From Diplonema papillatum (Eukaryota > Euglenozoa > Diplonemea > Diplonemida > Diplonemidae), in assembly GCA_030068145.1 (NCBI GenBank), contig JAPJBO010000850.1, forward strand, positions 1 to 64,000: a DNA stretch of 64,000 nucleotides. The letters run 5' to 3'. The notes below the pieces were generated by a model. That model was given only the letters and a program-made list of their open reading frames with translations. It had not been told where the DNA came from and did no database searches. This document shows, one piece after another, positions 42,176-52,841 of this stretch. Every line of letters starts with the position of its first letter. Position 1 is the first letter of the stretch. The position numbers were made by a program, and so were the translations under genes.

Positions 42176-43401
42176 GGGGGCGCGACTCCTGGTAGAAACC
42201 CTGTGTATTTTATTATTGGCGCTGTTATACCGTGCTTTTAGAGAATCCCGGGGTGGTTTTGCATCCGCAGCAGCTCTCTGATGGAGTATGACCCCAAAAT
42301 TGGTGAGTATGGCCCGGAATGACCAGCGAATGCAAAAAAGAGCAAAAAATAGGCATATTGGGCGCTCCCTGAAACCGGGAAGAAATGGCCTATTTTCAGG
42401 CTGAGCAGCCCGGAACCGTGTTAAAGTGCGCGAAACCACAGAAAAAAAACCCAGTATGTGTTCCCGGGCCCTCGCGTGTGGTCATCGGTGGCCAGCGACC
42501 CTGTTCTGAGGTCGGGGACGACCTGGAAGATGCCCGGTACGTGCCCGGTACAAGCCCAGTACAAGCCCAGTACAGCCCGGTACGTGCCCAGTACAGCCGG
42601 TATGTGTTTTGGCACGTTCCGGATCTTCTCCGACCTCAAAACAGGGTGGCTGGCCACCTGGGACCACTTTCAAGGGCCCTACAAAACATTTTGTGGAATT
42701 TTGCTGCGGTTTCGTGCACTTTGTCACGGCACAGCAGCTCAGCATAAAAATATGCCGTTTCTTGCTGGGTTCCGGGGTGCTTGGCAGGACATAAAGATGC
42801 CTCGGATTACCATCTTCTATCCGAGACGTGACAAAGTGCACGAAACCACACCAAAATTCCACAAAATGTTTTGTAGGGCCCTCGCACGTGGTCCTAAGTG
42901 GCCAGCCGCCCTGTTTTGAGGTCGGAGAAGGTCCGGAACGTGCCAGGGCACATACCGGCTGTACTGGGCACGTACTGGGCACGTACCGGGCTGTACTGGG
43001 CTTGTACTGGGCTTGTACCGGGCACGTACCGAGCACGTTCCGGGTCTTCTCTGACCTCAGAACAGGGTCGCTGGGCACCGATGACCACACGCGAGGGCCC
43101 GGGAACACATACTGGTTTTTTTTTCTGTGGTTTCGTGCACTTAAACACGGTTCCGGGCTGCTCAGCCTGAAAATAGGCCACTTCTGCCCGGTTTCAGGGA
43201 GCGCCCAATATGCCTATTTTTTGCTCTTTTTTGCATTCGCTGGTCATTCCGGGCGCCATTCTCACCAATTTTGGGGTCATACTCCATCAGAGAGCTACTG
43301 CGGATTCAAACCACCCCGGGATTCCCTAAAAGCACGGAAAAACAGCGCCAATAATAAAATACACATTTGGCCCCACGTAAAAAGGCCTGAGTCGCGCCCC
43401 C
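42176..43401. mobile_element. 1.2-kb fold-back (full-length inverted repeat) element
   Basis: The left arm (42176-42728) and right arm (42827-43401) are inverted copies of each other along their whole length, with a ~98-bp unique loop. The tips are GGGGGCGCGACTC and its complement, each bordered by TA (42174-42175, 43402-43403), as in TA-targeting elements. Each arm contains a stretch of ~10-bp subrepeats (GTACTGGGC and variants), longer in the right arm. The frames inside (up to 312 codons) are strand-symmetric products of the palindrome, not genes. Confidence 0.9.
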
Positions 43402-43403
43402 TA

Positions 43404-44190
43404 GGGCAGTGCTGGCTGCAAACGGCTGCAAACGCGTTTGCACCGATTCTGCAAACGGCAAACGTTTGCAGTGCAAACGTTGCAAACGTTTGCAAACGTC
43501 ATTACCGTTTTACAGGGTTTATACGGCGGGAGAGTCTTGGCGGTGTTCCTGTTGTTGTAGTTCAGCCGCACGAGGGAATCTGCTATTTTATCCCCATGCT
43601 GCTTCGCTTGTTGTCCTTCACTGCGTCATACACCGACCACCCTGGGCTGGCCATCTTTTTTTTGGCTACCGCCTGCAATGGCAGCCACTTGTTCCAAATG
43701 CGTGCCACCAGATCTCCCCGAGCCACTTGTTTGCTGCTTTCAAAGCTAGTCCCTCTGGTACGGTGAGGCAGTCAGAGTGCTCAGCCAATGCACAGAGCTG
43801 GTCGTGTCGTCCGGAAAGAAGCGAGGACCTTCGCAATCCCTCTGTCGCGTTGGTGTAGATCTCCGTATTCCACTGCGGGCTGAGAGCGGCGGCGGCTTCG
43901 TGGAGGGGACGCCGGTAATAAATCCTCCACAGCAGAAGTCCGACTAGGGGTCCCACAGAAACAAAGCCTTTTCCTTTGCGGTTTGTCGACATCCCACTGT
44001 CACTGCTGCCACTTACGACAGCATAAATGTCACTTGCCCACGTCTATATCGCTCGCATGTGTCTATCCATTGCTAGCCTTGCACTGCACCGTTGCCGTTT
44101 GCAAACGTTTGCAAACGGCATCTGCCAGATCTGCAAACGCAAACGCAAACGTTTGCGCAAACGTTTGCACGTTTGCAGCCAGCACTGCCC
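43404..44190. mobile_element. 787-bp TIR element with AAACGTTTG-rich ends
   Basis: Tips GGGCAGTGCTGGCTGC and its exact complement (44175-44190), each bordered by TA. Behind each tip lies about 90 bp made of overlapping GCAAACG/CGTTTGC words, the left at 43420-43500 and the right at 44092-44178. A minus-strand frame of 108 codons (43666-43992; MSTNRKGKGFVSVGPLVG start) lies in the middle; it looks protein-like (EIYTNATEGLRRSSLLSGRH) but matches no transposase I know. Confidence 0.85.
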
Positions 44191-44192
44191 TA

Positions 44193-44300
44193 GGGGGGGG
44201 GGGGGGGGGGGGGGGTCGAATAATAACAGTTATTTAACATGCGTCTGGTTGTCTAGAAACACTACCACTATTTGATCCCGCTACTGTTCGGCTGACATCC
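44193..44300. mobile_element. Truncated relative of the 5149-5308 MITE
   Basis: A run of about 23 G leads into TCGAATAATAACAG; the part up to CTACTGTTCGGCT matches the reverse complement of 5214-5300. The other end is missing. It starts at the TA shared with the preceding element. Confidence 0.75.
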
Positions 44301-44316
44301 CGGCAGACTGAAGCTT

Positions 44317-45183
44317 CTACATCGTAGATCCGAGAACGTTACGCCCGGTGAGCCGCCAAAGTGACGCACGAGAAAGAGCTGACACCAGGGTCTCAGGGTG
44401 TCTCGCTCTGACAGCGAGCGGCACCCGAATTCCACAAACCCCGAGGCCTGCGCCAGCTACTGACACGGCCCGGCGCCGAAGGCAAGTTCCCAGGGCCGCA
44501 GCCAGCACTCGGAGGGTGCCAGCAAAGTCCCTCCCTCTCCTCCTTAACACGGCTATCGAGAGTTTCGACTGGAGCAAAGCTCCGCGTATTGTGAAACTTC
44601 GAGCAGCTGGCTCCGAAGGGTTACAGAATACAGGCGATGTCGAAGTACTCGGAAACGGTTGTCGCTGAGCACAGCCAGGGAACTCGCGTCCCCCGGCCTT
44701 TAACTGCAATCCCAAGTTGTTCCGCTCCGCCCCGAAGGATAGGGGGTACTGTGTCTTACCCCCAGAGAAGATGCCATGAGCTTCCTGCAGCCTCCACCGA
44801 AACACGGGGCGCGTCCATGCCCAGCTATGCTGCCTCTTGCTAACGTGGTTTCCCTGCCGTGTCCGTCGGGTTGATCCCGGATCAGAAACCCAAACAAGGC
44901 AATTCCTAGGCAATTCCTTAAGGAAAAACATCAAAAACCCAAACGCGAAGATCTCAGATCTGATGGGAGCCCTTCCACAGGCCCTTGTTGAACATTTCGA
45001 CGTGCATACGTTGGGCAACTCCTGCAAGCAGTTCCTCCGGTAATCTGCGGCTGACGACACGGGATAAAGAGAGGGTGCGAAGTAAGCTCTGCAGCAAAGT
45101 AGGCGAGAGTGCATGGAAATGCTACTCGTTGTCTGAGCCAAGGAAAGCAGCTGGTTGTACAAAAGGCAGCTGAATACGGACAA
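44317..45183 (-). other. Long unassigned ORF (288 codons)
   Basis: Starts MSVFSCLLYNQLLSLAQ, ends NVLGSTM. The composition (Ser, Arg, Leu, Cys) is like translated non-coding GC-rich DNA; no domain, repeat or conserved copy supports it. Its length alone is mildly unusual. It could be a decayed transposon gene or chance. Confidence 0.2.
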
Positions 45184-45855
45184 TGGTGGATCAACAGGCT
45201 ACCTACTAATGAAGGCCTTTGCAGTCAAGTAGCAAGGCGTCGTCCGGTCCGGGCCCCGAACTGGAGCGCAAACGCAGGCATCGGGCAGTGCTTTTCGCGA
45301 TGCACCTGCAACCTGTTAGAATGGGCTGCAATTGCTGACCACGCGTCTGCAAGTAGAGCTTGCCGAAAAAACTGGTGATCACTTTTAATGGGCTTTCACC
45401 ATGCGTTTGTTTGTGTTTATGTGAAAACTTGCCCCCACGAGCCTGCGTGAATCTGACATGTCGTTTCAGCTGAGCGTTTGCGTCAAACAGCGTTAGGTGT
45501 TGTGTTGAACGTTGCCATCAACGGGTCACGAGACCAGGCGACCGAACGAAGGACGCGCGACCCAGAGAGATATCCGGGGTAAAGGGTCGGGGGTCGTGTG
45601 ATGGGCCACTCTACGCACTCGAATATCGACGCACCCACCGGACAAGCCCTTGGAAGAACGCGCCCCACCAATCGCAGAACGGAATCCTTGAAGTCAGTGA
45701 AATTTCCTGGCAAGACTGTCCCTGTAGAGGCCTTGAAGTCAGCAAACGGACTGGCATTGGACTCGGAGTCAGTGAAGGGCAGCGTGAAACTGCAGCATTT
45801 CTTGCTGGGACACGCTGTCCCAGGTACCGCTGCCACCACGGTGTCGTGGTACTGT
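45184..45855. other. Intergenic with R12 copy
   Basis: 45525-45625 is a diverged R12. Nothing else is recognised up to the cyclophilin stop codon. Confidence 0.5.
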
Positions 45856-47524
45856 TCACAGCTGGCCGCAGTTGGTGATCACCACCGGGACGTGGGGCAC
45901 GTGGCTCCGTAGGGTGGGCGTCTCCTCCATGCGGTCAAGAACGTCGTGGCCTTCGACCACCTTTCCAAAGGCCACGTGCTTGCCGTCCAACCATGCTGTC
46001 TTGGTCAGCGTGAAGAAGAACTGCGAACCGTTCGTGTTCGGACCGTTGTTCGCCATCGATATGACGCCGCGCTGGTCGTGCGAAAGCTTGAAGTTCTCGT
46101 CCGCGAATCTGTGTGCGTGTTAGATCTCAGTTGTGAGTAACCCCTGCGCGGAATATAGCCCTTTTTTCCGCCCTTTTTTAAGTTGCTGCCGAGGCTCCTC
46201 GTGATGATTGCCCATTGTGCGGAGCTTTGTCTGGCACGGGCGTTTTGCCCCGTGGTTTACATGTTGCTGTGTGTGTGTATATGCTCACATTGCACGTGGC
46301 TAACAAAAGACCGTCCACCGCGATAGTAGAAATGGTAATCGTGATAAACTTTCTTTTTGTTCCTTTTACGGCTATTCTCTCCTTTTATGCGTCTTTTGCT
46401 ATCTATTGCTGGGAATACCGGTATTCCTGGACTTTTGGTGCTGATGGAAGGGATGAATCCGTTCACTTCACCCCCCACGTGGCGCTCGTTTAGCAGGGGC
46501 TGCCGAGTCGCACCGTGGCACCGTCCTTCTGTGAAGTAAACATAGTAATAAATACTGTTGTCTTCATTACCCTCGTAGCTCGCCGGGTCAGCATTCCATC
46601 GAGATGGAATTGTGTATTGCCTTTTGGAGCGTGCCTACAATCACTGATTTAGCAGTGCTATAGGTTGGGCTCGTATTTTGGTAAGAGCTTTCCTGCAGTC
46701 ATCGTCATACAAGACGATGCTGCAGTCAGGCTCATTTCTATCGTGTGAGAGCTGGCGGCTGAGGGGATGAGGGTTGGGCTCCTCGCTTTCTTTTCCTCTG
46801 TTGTTGTGTTGTTTGCTTCTTTTTCCTTTTTCTGTGGTTCCAACCAGTGTTTTCTTTTAGTTGCCGTATGATGGTAGTATTGCTACCAGACGCTTTTCAT
46901 ACCCCAAGGCTGAAGGATATGGCGCGCAGTCAGTGTTTTCACCACTTCTGCGTGACTTTATTGTGACGTCAGTTGCGTTCCGAAAAAAGCACTGCGCCTT
47001 TGCCGAATCCTCCACTGGTAGCTCTGGCGAGACCCATGTGGTAGACTGGACGAAGAAATGGTAATCGTGATAAATAAGAAAGAAGAAAGGGGCCTAGAGC
47101 TTTCGTTGACCGCACTACCCTGAACCCAAATTCCTGGACGTGGTTTCAGGTGGCAAAGTAGCAAATGTTCATGATCAGAAGGTCCTACTTGAACGGTTCA
47201 GTTTCCTCACACACTGCATGCGGCTGAAAAGAAAACACACTTTTTCCCATACACACTCACCCCGCCTTGCCCATTGCCGTGCGTGAAGTCGCCACCTTGT
47301 ATAATGAATTGCTCGACGTGTCTGTGAAAGCACGAGCCTTTGTAGTGCAGGATGTTGCCGTGGGTGTCCTTGCCGAGCTCCCCGGTGCACAGTACGCGAA
47401 AGTTTTCAGCCGTCCGCGGCACGATGTCGCTACGGAGCTCGACAACCAACCGACCAGCCGGCAGTGACCCTACTGTGATATCCAAGAAACATCTGACCCG
47501 CTCGGGTCCGGTGGATGGCGACAT
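45856..47524 (-). CDS. Cyclophilin-type peptidyl-prolyl cis-trans isomerase, two exons
   Basis: Catalyses proline cis-trans isomerisation in protein folding and, in many relatives, acts in the spliceosome. Exon 1 (47241-47524) starts [19 protein letters not shown]; exon 2 (45856-46108) ends [11 protein letters not shown]. The donor AAAAA|GTGTGT and acceptor CTAACACGCACACAG|ATTCGC split a Lys codon and restore [18 protein letters not shown], the expected family sequence. The product has 178 aa, a single domain without a targeting extension. Catalytic and substrate residues are present: Arg in FHRHVEQF, Gln and Phe in IIQGGDF and NGSQFFFT, and Trp and His in [10 protein letters not shown], so an active enzyme is expected. 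The intron (1.1 kb) contains an R5 copy. A frame open upstream of the chosen Met adds 31 unrelated residues and is rejected as start. Confidence 0.93.
47085..47225 (+). repeat. R5 dispersed repeat (in cyclophilin intron)
   Basis: TTTCGTTGACCGCACTACCC through CATGATCAGAAGGTCCTAC to the TGCATGCGGCTGAAAAGAAA end, directly next to the 5' splice site of the cyclophilin intron. Confidence 0.8.
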
Positions 47525-48537
47525 ATCAGAACAACCCGCTTCTGACCCCCCCGCCCACTGCTTCTCCCACGCCACTTGGAGAGAGGGGATGAGAGAGAAC
47601 ACAAGCAACCCAACCAAGTCAAAGGGTGTGAACCTCCACCGTCACAGGTGCGGCTTCCTCTGGGAGAAACAGGAGCGGTAGTCACGCCTTAGCAGCAGCC
47701 CGGTGCCTTTCATGTGTTCTCGTAGTCAGCGCTACCGTGCGGATCTTTCCCGAGAAACTGGGTGATGGTCCCCTTCAAGCCCGGTCGATCGATGTGGTCA
47801 GCAGGGTCGTCAAATGTGCAATCACTTCAGATTTCTTCGCGCATTCCCTTTCGGCAATCCTGCACGTCCGAGTAAGCTCGTCAGTGGCAGCTTTGAGACG
47901 AGCAATTACACCTTGTCTCAGGACCGACGGCGACACACATATCTGGATTGCGCTGTTACATAGATTGGGCCCTTTCCCACGCCGACGAGAGTTCCTCTCG
48001 TCCTACCAGGTTATGCTGTATGGCTCTCTCTCCATCAGTAGGGTAAACCCACGGTCTAAACCTCCCTGTTAGTGGGTGAAGTCCGGGCGAGGTTCGATGA
48101 TGATGTTACCAACAAGCCCTTGGAGTGCATCTCCGTAAGCCCCTGAGAGCGTGGGGATCCAAGATGATCAGATACCGTCGTAGTCCACTGCTGTCAACGA
48201 TGCCGTCTCAGGATCGAGGGAGGACAAGTGTTTGCTTTGTTCTCGGCATGGTCTTGGTGTGCTGAAAAACGCGAAGGCGGGACAACGAAAGGCCTACACG
48301 GGACATAGCAGAGGTTCGGAAGCCAACGTTTGCGCTGGGAGACCGCAGCGTTCCGGTTTTACCCAATTCGCCTTGCGGTGCTCACCGTGAAATGGAAGAC
48401 AAGAGGTAGTTGGGGGAGGGTGGCCGTCCGCATTCCCTGCGAGCGACTCCTTTGCTTCGTCTTCCACACAACGAAGAACGGGTCTGAAGGACAGCATGGA
48501 ACATCCCGATTGGCAAATGACTGCGAGCGTACCGTTC
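47525..48537. other. Intergenic, no gene seen
   Basis: No repeat or gene recognised; frames are short or antisense shadows. Confidence 0.5.
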
Positions 48538-48828
48538 AAAAATACTCGAGGGACTGTCTTGTGCCAATTTCGACGGAGGCTAGAGGGGGAGAAAACAATC
48601 CAACTGCAAAGTGGGTCTTTTTGTTGAACGCCTACGCCCGCCAATAAAGCCAGAATTACCTGTGTTTCGTGTGGGCCAGCACATTTACCTCCTTTGAGAC
48701 TTTGGAATATTGTTGCGATAGTGGGGAGTCCCATGGTGAGTACCACACTATGGCCCCTTTGAGATTTCGCAACGGGCAGGCTCCTCAAGTATTTCCTACA
48801 AAGCGGGTGCTTATACAAAAAAAAGATA
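48538..48828 (+). repeat. R1 copy with internal insertion
   Basis: A complete R1 is interrupted at about 48701-48767 by ~65 bp bordered by TTTGAGA on both sides. The insert contains GAGTACCACACTATG, which also occurs at 18957 and (one change) at 1258, so it is itself a repeat fragment. Confidence 0.85.
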
Positions 48829-49624
48829 AACGCAGACAAGCCCGCCGTTCAAAGAGTTTCTGCGACCTCTGAAGGGGATAACAGCGACTTGGTTGTTTCG
48901 CTGAGAGGGTGTGGAATTGCATCTACACCCGCGTCGAGACTCGTGGCAAAAGCAGCTGGACAAAGTATGTTTCGCCTCGACGAATGATACAGAACCGTTC
49001 CGACGGTTCACTGCGGATTGTTTACTCTCGACCTCCGCACAACAAATGACGCTCTTCTCCCGCCTCGCTGGGGGGGGTGTGGCTGGGGGGGGTGTGGCTT
49101 GACGAGAAGGTGGCGTTTAATCCTCAGGGGCGGAGGGGTTGTCGACGCGCAGATAGCTTACTGGAGAAACTAGAAACGAGGGTAGACTCAAGAGGGTTGA
49201 AGTATGGCTAAAGATAAAGTGGTGTCACCCGAGAGGGTAATCTCAGGGCCGCCCACGTGATAAGCCGTTAAGCAGCGGCTGCCCGCTTATCCCGTGACAC
49301 CTCTTATATGTACGTTATAGAAAGAGTAGCGTTGGCACTCTTACAGGTTCGTTCCCTCGTAGCTCGCCGGGAACGGGCACTCCAGTGAAACTGGGTATGT
49401 TGTGGTTTCAGGTTTGGTGGTTAGGCTTTATGACTCCAAAAAGGGCAATCGGCTCCTCGGAAAGCTTTCGTAACACATCTCTCCACAGCAGCAAACTTTG
49501 ATTACTATTTTTGACGGGTCGTCCCCCCCTGGAGGCACAGCGTCCGAGCACCAGCTCACGTGCTGATATTTTCGACGTGCGTGCATGTCCCCCCGTCCGT
49601 AGAGGATTGATAATGCCCCTCAGA
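48829..49624. other. Intergenic with small GH3-flank pieces
   Basis: 48943-49017 contains ACTCGTGGCAAAAGCAG and TACAGAACCGTTCCGACGG, repeating the region beside the GH3 3' fragment (49836-49926). 49060-49100 is a tandem GGGGGGTGTGGCTG. No gene is seen. Confidence 0.5.
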
Positions 49625-49847
49625 TGAATTCGCTACGGTATATTGAGCCGTCCCTGGACCTCCGCGACAACCGACCTCGCGAGAGGTGCGGGGAGGCCGT
49701 GCACGATTCCCCCACATCGGATGATAATTTCCGAGCTCGAACACGTCGAACAGCTCTTCAGCGACCCCTGCTGTGCGCTCGTCGCCCGACCAGTCATGCA
49801 CGGTGTTGTCGACGGTGGACTCGGTATCCGACTCGTGGCAAATGCAC
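49625..49847 (-). pseudogene. GH3 3'-end fragment
   Basis: Matches 50000-50260 of the GH3 gene with deletions: CICHESDTES, DNTVHDWSGDERTAGVAEEL and HPMWG remain, the last codons are frameshifted. It lies directly beyond the gene's own 3' end. Confidence 0.85.
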
Positions 49848-50000
49848 AAGGTGAAGTAGAGAGAGAATCTTTAACCTATAATTCCCCCGAAGAATGATGC
49901 AGAACCGTTCCGACGGCTCCCCGCGGAATGCATTCTAAACTACGTACGCCCTCTTCGAGACGCCGCTGTGGGTGTGGCTTGCACTCCCCCGAATGGTTCG

Positions 50001-52292
50001 CTACGGTATGTTGAGTCGGCTCTTGACCTCTTCCACGACGACGTCATCGAAGCCCAGCGACGGGAGGAACGCCGGGAGCGACTTGACGGGAAGGCCTTGC
50101 ACGATTCCCCACATCGGATGGCCCTTTCCGAGCTCAAGCTCGTCGAACAGCTCTTCGACGACCCCCGCGGTGCGCTCGTCGCCCGACCAGTCGTGCACAG
50201 TGTCGTCGACGGTCGGCAGCACCCGGCACTCGGTGTCCGACTCGTGGCAAATGCACAAAATCTCGTGAATCTCCCGCGACGACGACCCGATCCTGATCTC
50301 AAACCTTCCCGACTCCTCGGCAAACCGGCCGAGGTGCGTGACGAAGTACGAAAACGCGGTCTCGTCGAGCTGGATGCTGACCTTCTTTTTCTCACCAGGA
50401 CCCAGGAAGACCTTGGCGAAGCCCTTCAGCTCCTGCTCGGGCCGCCGGTAGGTCGATTTTTCGTCGTGGATGTACACTTGGACGACTTCAGCGCCTGCGA
50501 CGGCGCCGGTGTTGGTCACGGTGACGGTGACGACGCGCGTGGTCGACTCGTAGTCGGAGCTCGAGAACTTGAAGGAAGTGTACGACAAGCCGAATCCGAA
50601 CGGGTACTGCACGGGCAACTTCTTTGTGTCGTAGTACCGGTAGCCGACGAAGATGCCCTCGGTGTACTTGGTGTCAGATCGGCCGCCGGGGAACGTCTCG
50701 TAGGTGGGGTTGTGCTCGAGGCGCTCCGGGAAGGTTTCAGAGAGCTTGCCGCTGGGGTTGACCTCGCCGTACAGCACGCGGGCGACCGCTTCGCCGCCGC
50801 CTTCGCCGGGCAACCCGGCGTATAGGATGGCGGGGGCGTGAGGGTCGATGGCGCGGGTCTCCAAGGCGGAGCCGCTGTAGAGTACGACGACCAGCTTCTG
50901 GTTTGCCCGGTACAGCGCTTCGATAAGCTTGCTGTGGGTGGGGGGCAGCAGCAGCGAGGCGCGGTCGACGCCTTCGCCTTCGGCGTCTTCAGTCGTTCCC
51001 GTGAAGAATACGACTTGGTCCGCCTTCGCGGCGGCCTGCACGGCCTCCTCGACGAAGGAATCGGTCGATTTCCCCGACATCGCGTACCCGGCGGCCCACA
51101 GGATGTTCTTCTGCCGCGCCCGACACGAGTCGTATGCATTGGTGAGGTTCTTCGCGGCGACGCGGCTGCTGCCGGTCCCTTGGTACCGCGGGCTCCCCGC
51201 GAACTGGCCGATGAGCGCGGTGGTCTTCTGCTTGTCGAGGGGCAGGGCGCGCTTGCTGTTCTTGAGCAGCACGAGCCCTTCCTGCGCGACGGCGACCGCA
51301 AGGTCGTGCCGCGCCTTCGAGTCGATCGCCTCGGCCGAGCTCTGCTCCCAGCTCTCCTTGACGGTGTTCGCCGCATTGACGGCTTCGAGCACCCGCGACA
51401 CCCGCTCGTCGATCGTCTTCTCCTGGATCGCCCCACTCTCCAGACCCTTCAACAGCTCCGCGTCTCGCCTCCCGGGGCCGGGCATCTCTAAATCGAGGCC
51501 TTCTCGGTGGGCTGCTACCTTATGCTTCACCGCGCCCCAGTCGGACAGGACCAAGCCTTTGAACCCGAGACGCTCGCGCAGGATCGAAGTGAGGAGGAAC
51601 GTGTGGTTGGTGCACGTAGTCCCGTTCACCGAGTTGTACGCTGCCATCACCGCCCAAGGCTTCGCCTTCTTGATGACGCGGGCGAAGGGGAAGAGGTAGA
51701 TTTCGTGGAGCGGCCGCTCGCTGATGACGGAGTTCACGACCAGCCGGCGCGTCTCCTGCTCGTTGCCGACGTAGTGCTTGAGGCAGGCGCCGACGCCGCG
51801 GGACTGGAGGCCCTTGACGAAGGCGACGGCCATCTCCGAGGCGAGGAACGGGTCCTCGGAGAAATACTCGAAGTTCCTCCCTGCGAGGGGGCTGCGCTTG
51901 CCGTTGACGCCGGGGCCCAGCAGCAGGTGGACGCGCAGGCTGCGGCACTCGTCGCCGATCGCCTGCGCCGCGGCCTGGACGAGCTTCGGGTTCCACGTGC
52001 TCGCCATCGTCGCCTCCACCGGAAACGCGGTCGCCTCGACGCTGGCACCGGGGGTGCCGTCCTTCGCCAACCGGACCCCGTGGGCCCCGTCAGTCATCCG
52101 CATTGAAGGGATCCCCAGCCTTTCGACTTCGTGCGTCTGCCATTCGTCCTTCCCGCACAGCAGCCGGACCTTCTCCTGGCGGGTGAGATCCTTCAGCACG
52201 TCGCCGACGTCGAACATTGTACCTGCGGGCTTTCTCCCTACCTCCTCAGGCCTCGGCCCCCTTGAATTTGGCGCTTCGTAGAAGACAGACAC
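50001..52292 (-). CDS. Glycoside hydrolase family 3 beta-glucosidase
   Basis: Hydrolyses terminal beta-linked glucose from oligosaccharides by a retaining mechanism. The frame has 763 codons without introns; I prefer the start at Met26 (MFDVGDVLKDLTRQEK, 52217), because the first 25 codons end in an acceptor-like CCCGCAG and lack family sequence. Domain order: TIM barrel with TDGAHGVRL (67-75), GPGVNGKRSPLAGRNFEYF (126-144) and CLKHYVGNEQE (170-180); nucleophile Asp251 in LSDWGAV; alpha/beta sandwich with LLKNSKRALPL; fibronectin-III-like C-terminal domain with YPFGFGLSYTSF and KVFLGPGEKKKVSI; and a tail ending LPSLGFDDVVVEEVKSRLN, as in many bacterial members. No signal peptide is visible, so a cytosolic enzyme acting on imported sugars is likely. 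Lack of introns and the bacterial-type tail suggest horizontal origin (inference). Broken copies flank both ends. Confidence 0.95.
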   Translation of the reverse strand: MSVFYEAPNSRGPRPEEVGRKPAGTMFDVGDVLKDLTRQEKVRLLCGKDEWQTHEVERLGIPSMRMTDGAHGVRLAKDGTPGASVEATAFPVEATMASTWNPKLVQAAAQAIGDECRSLRVHLLLGPGVNGKRSPLAGRNFEYFSEDPFLASEMAVAFVKGLQSRGVGACLKHYVGNEQETRRLVVNSVISERPLHEIYLFPFARVIKKAKPWAVMAAYNSVNGTTCTNHTFLLTSILRERLGFKGLVLSDWGAVKHKVAAHREGLDLEMPGPGRRDAELLKGLESGAIQEKTIDERVSRVLEAVNAANTVKESWEQSSAEAIDSKARHDLAVAVAQEGLVLLKNSKRALPLDKQKTTALIGQFAGSPRYQGTGSSRVAAKNLTNAYDSCRARQKNILWAAGYAMSGKSTDSFVEEAVQAAAKADQVVFFTGTTEDAEGEGVDRASLLLPPTHSKLIEALYRANQKLVVVLYSGSALETRAIDPHAPAILYAGLPGEGGGEAVARVLYGEVNPSGKLSETFPERLEHNPTYETFPGGRSDTKYTEGIFVGYRYYDTKKLPVQYPFGFGLSYTSFKFSSSDYESTTRVVTVTVTNTGAVAGAEVVQVYIHDEKSTYRRPEQELKGFAKVFLGPGEKKKVSIQLDETAFSYFVTHLGRFAEESGRFEIRIGSSSREIHEILCICHESDTECRVLPTVDDTVHDWSGDERTAGVVEELFDELELGKGHPMWGIVQGLPVKSLPAFLPSLGFDDVVVEEVKSRLNIP

Positions 52293-52318
52293 GCTGGTTG
52301 AGTCTTTGAGGAAAGGGA

Positions 52319-52436
52319 AGGGGGGTACTTTTTAGTGTAACGTTTAGAACATGCCTCTCCTCTCATACATGAATGTGATGTAAGCATCAAGTCTTCTTTT
52401 TTTCGAAGGAGATGGTGTACACAGAATAAATGCAAA
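52319..52436 (+). repeat. R3 variant, GH3-unit spacer 1
   Basis: GGGGGGTACTTTTTAGTGTA, ACATGCCTCTCCTCTCATAC and GTAAGCATCAAGTCTTC, then a TTCGAAGG core: a long variant of R3 joined to the GH3 5' end. Repeated at 52727-52845 and 53343-53460. Confidence 0.8.
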
Positions 52437-52700
52437 AAAAAAAAATGGGAACGGCCCGGAAACGCGGTCGCCTCGACGCTGGCGCCGGGGCTGCCGTCCT
52501 TCGCAAGGCGGACCCCCATGGAGCCCGTCTGCCATCCGCATGGGGATCCCCAGCCTTTCGACTTAGCAGCTGGACCTTCTCCTGGCGGGTGAGCTCCTTC
52601 TGCACGTCGCCGACGTCGAACATTGTACCTGCGGGCTTTCTCCCTACCTCCTCAGGCCTCGGCCCCCTTGAATTTGGCGCCTCGTAGAAGACAGACACGC
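52437..52700 (-). pseudogene. GH3 5'-end fragment, unit 1
   Basis: Contains the GH3 5' region (MSVFYEAPNSRGPRPEEVG to LTRQEKVQLL) and then, after a deletion of about 30 bp at the SKAGDPH joint, the AKDGSPGASVEATAFP region. The same deletion is in all three fragments, so they derive from one broken copy. Confidence 0.9.
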
Positions 52701-52841
52701 TGGTTGAGTCTTTGAGGAAAGGGAAGGGGGGTACTTTTTAGTGTAACGTTTAGAACATGCCTCTCCTCTCATACATGAATGTGATGTAAGCATCAAGTCT
52801 TCTTTTTTTCGAAGGAGATGGTGTACACAGAATAAATGCAA

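Noticed and set aside
42828-43766. 312-codon plus-strand ORF
   Set aside because: It runs along one arm of the fold-back element, with equally open frames on the other arm and strand; a product of the palindrome and GC content.
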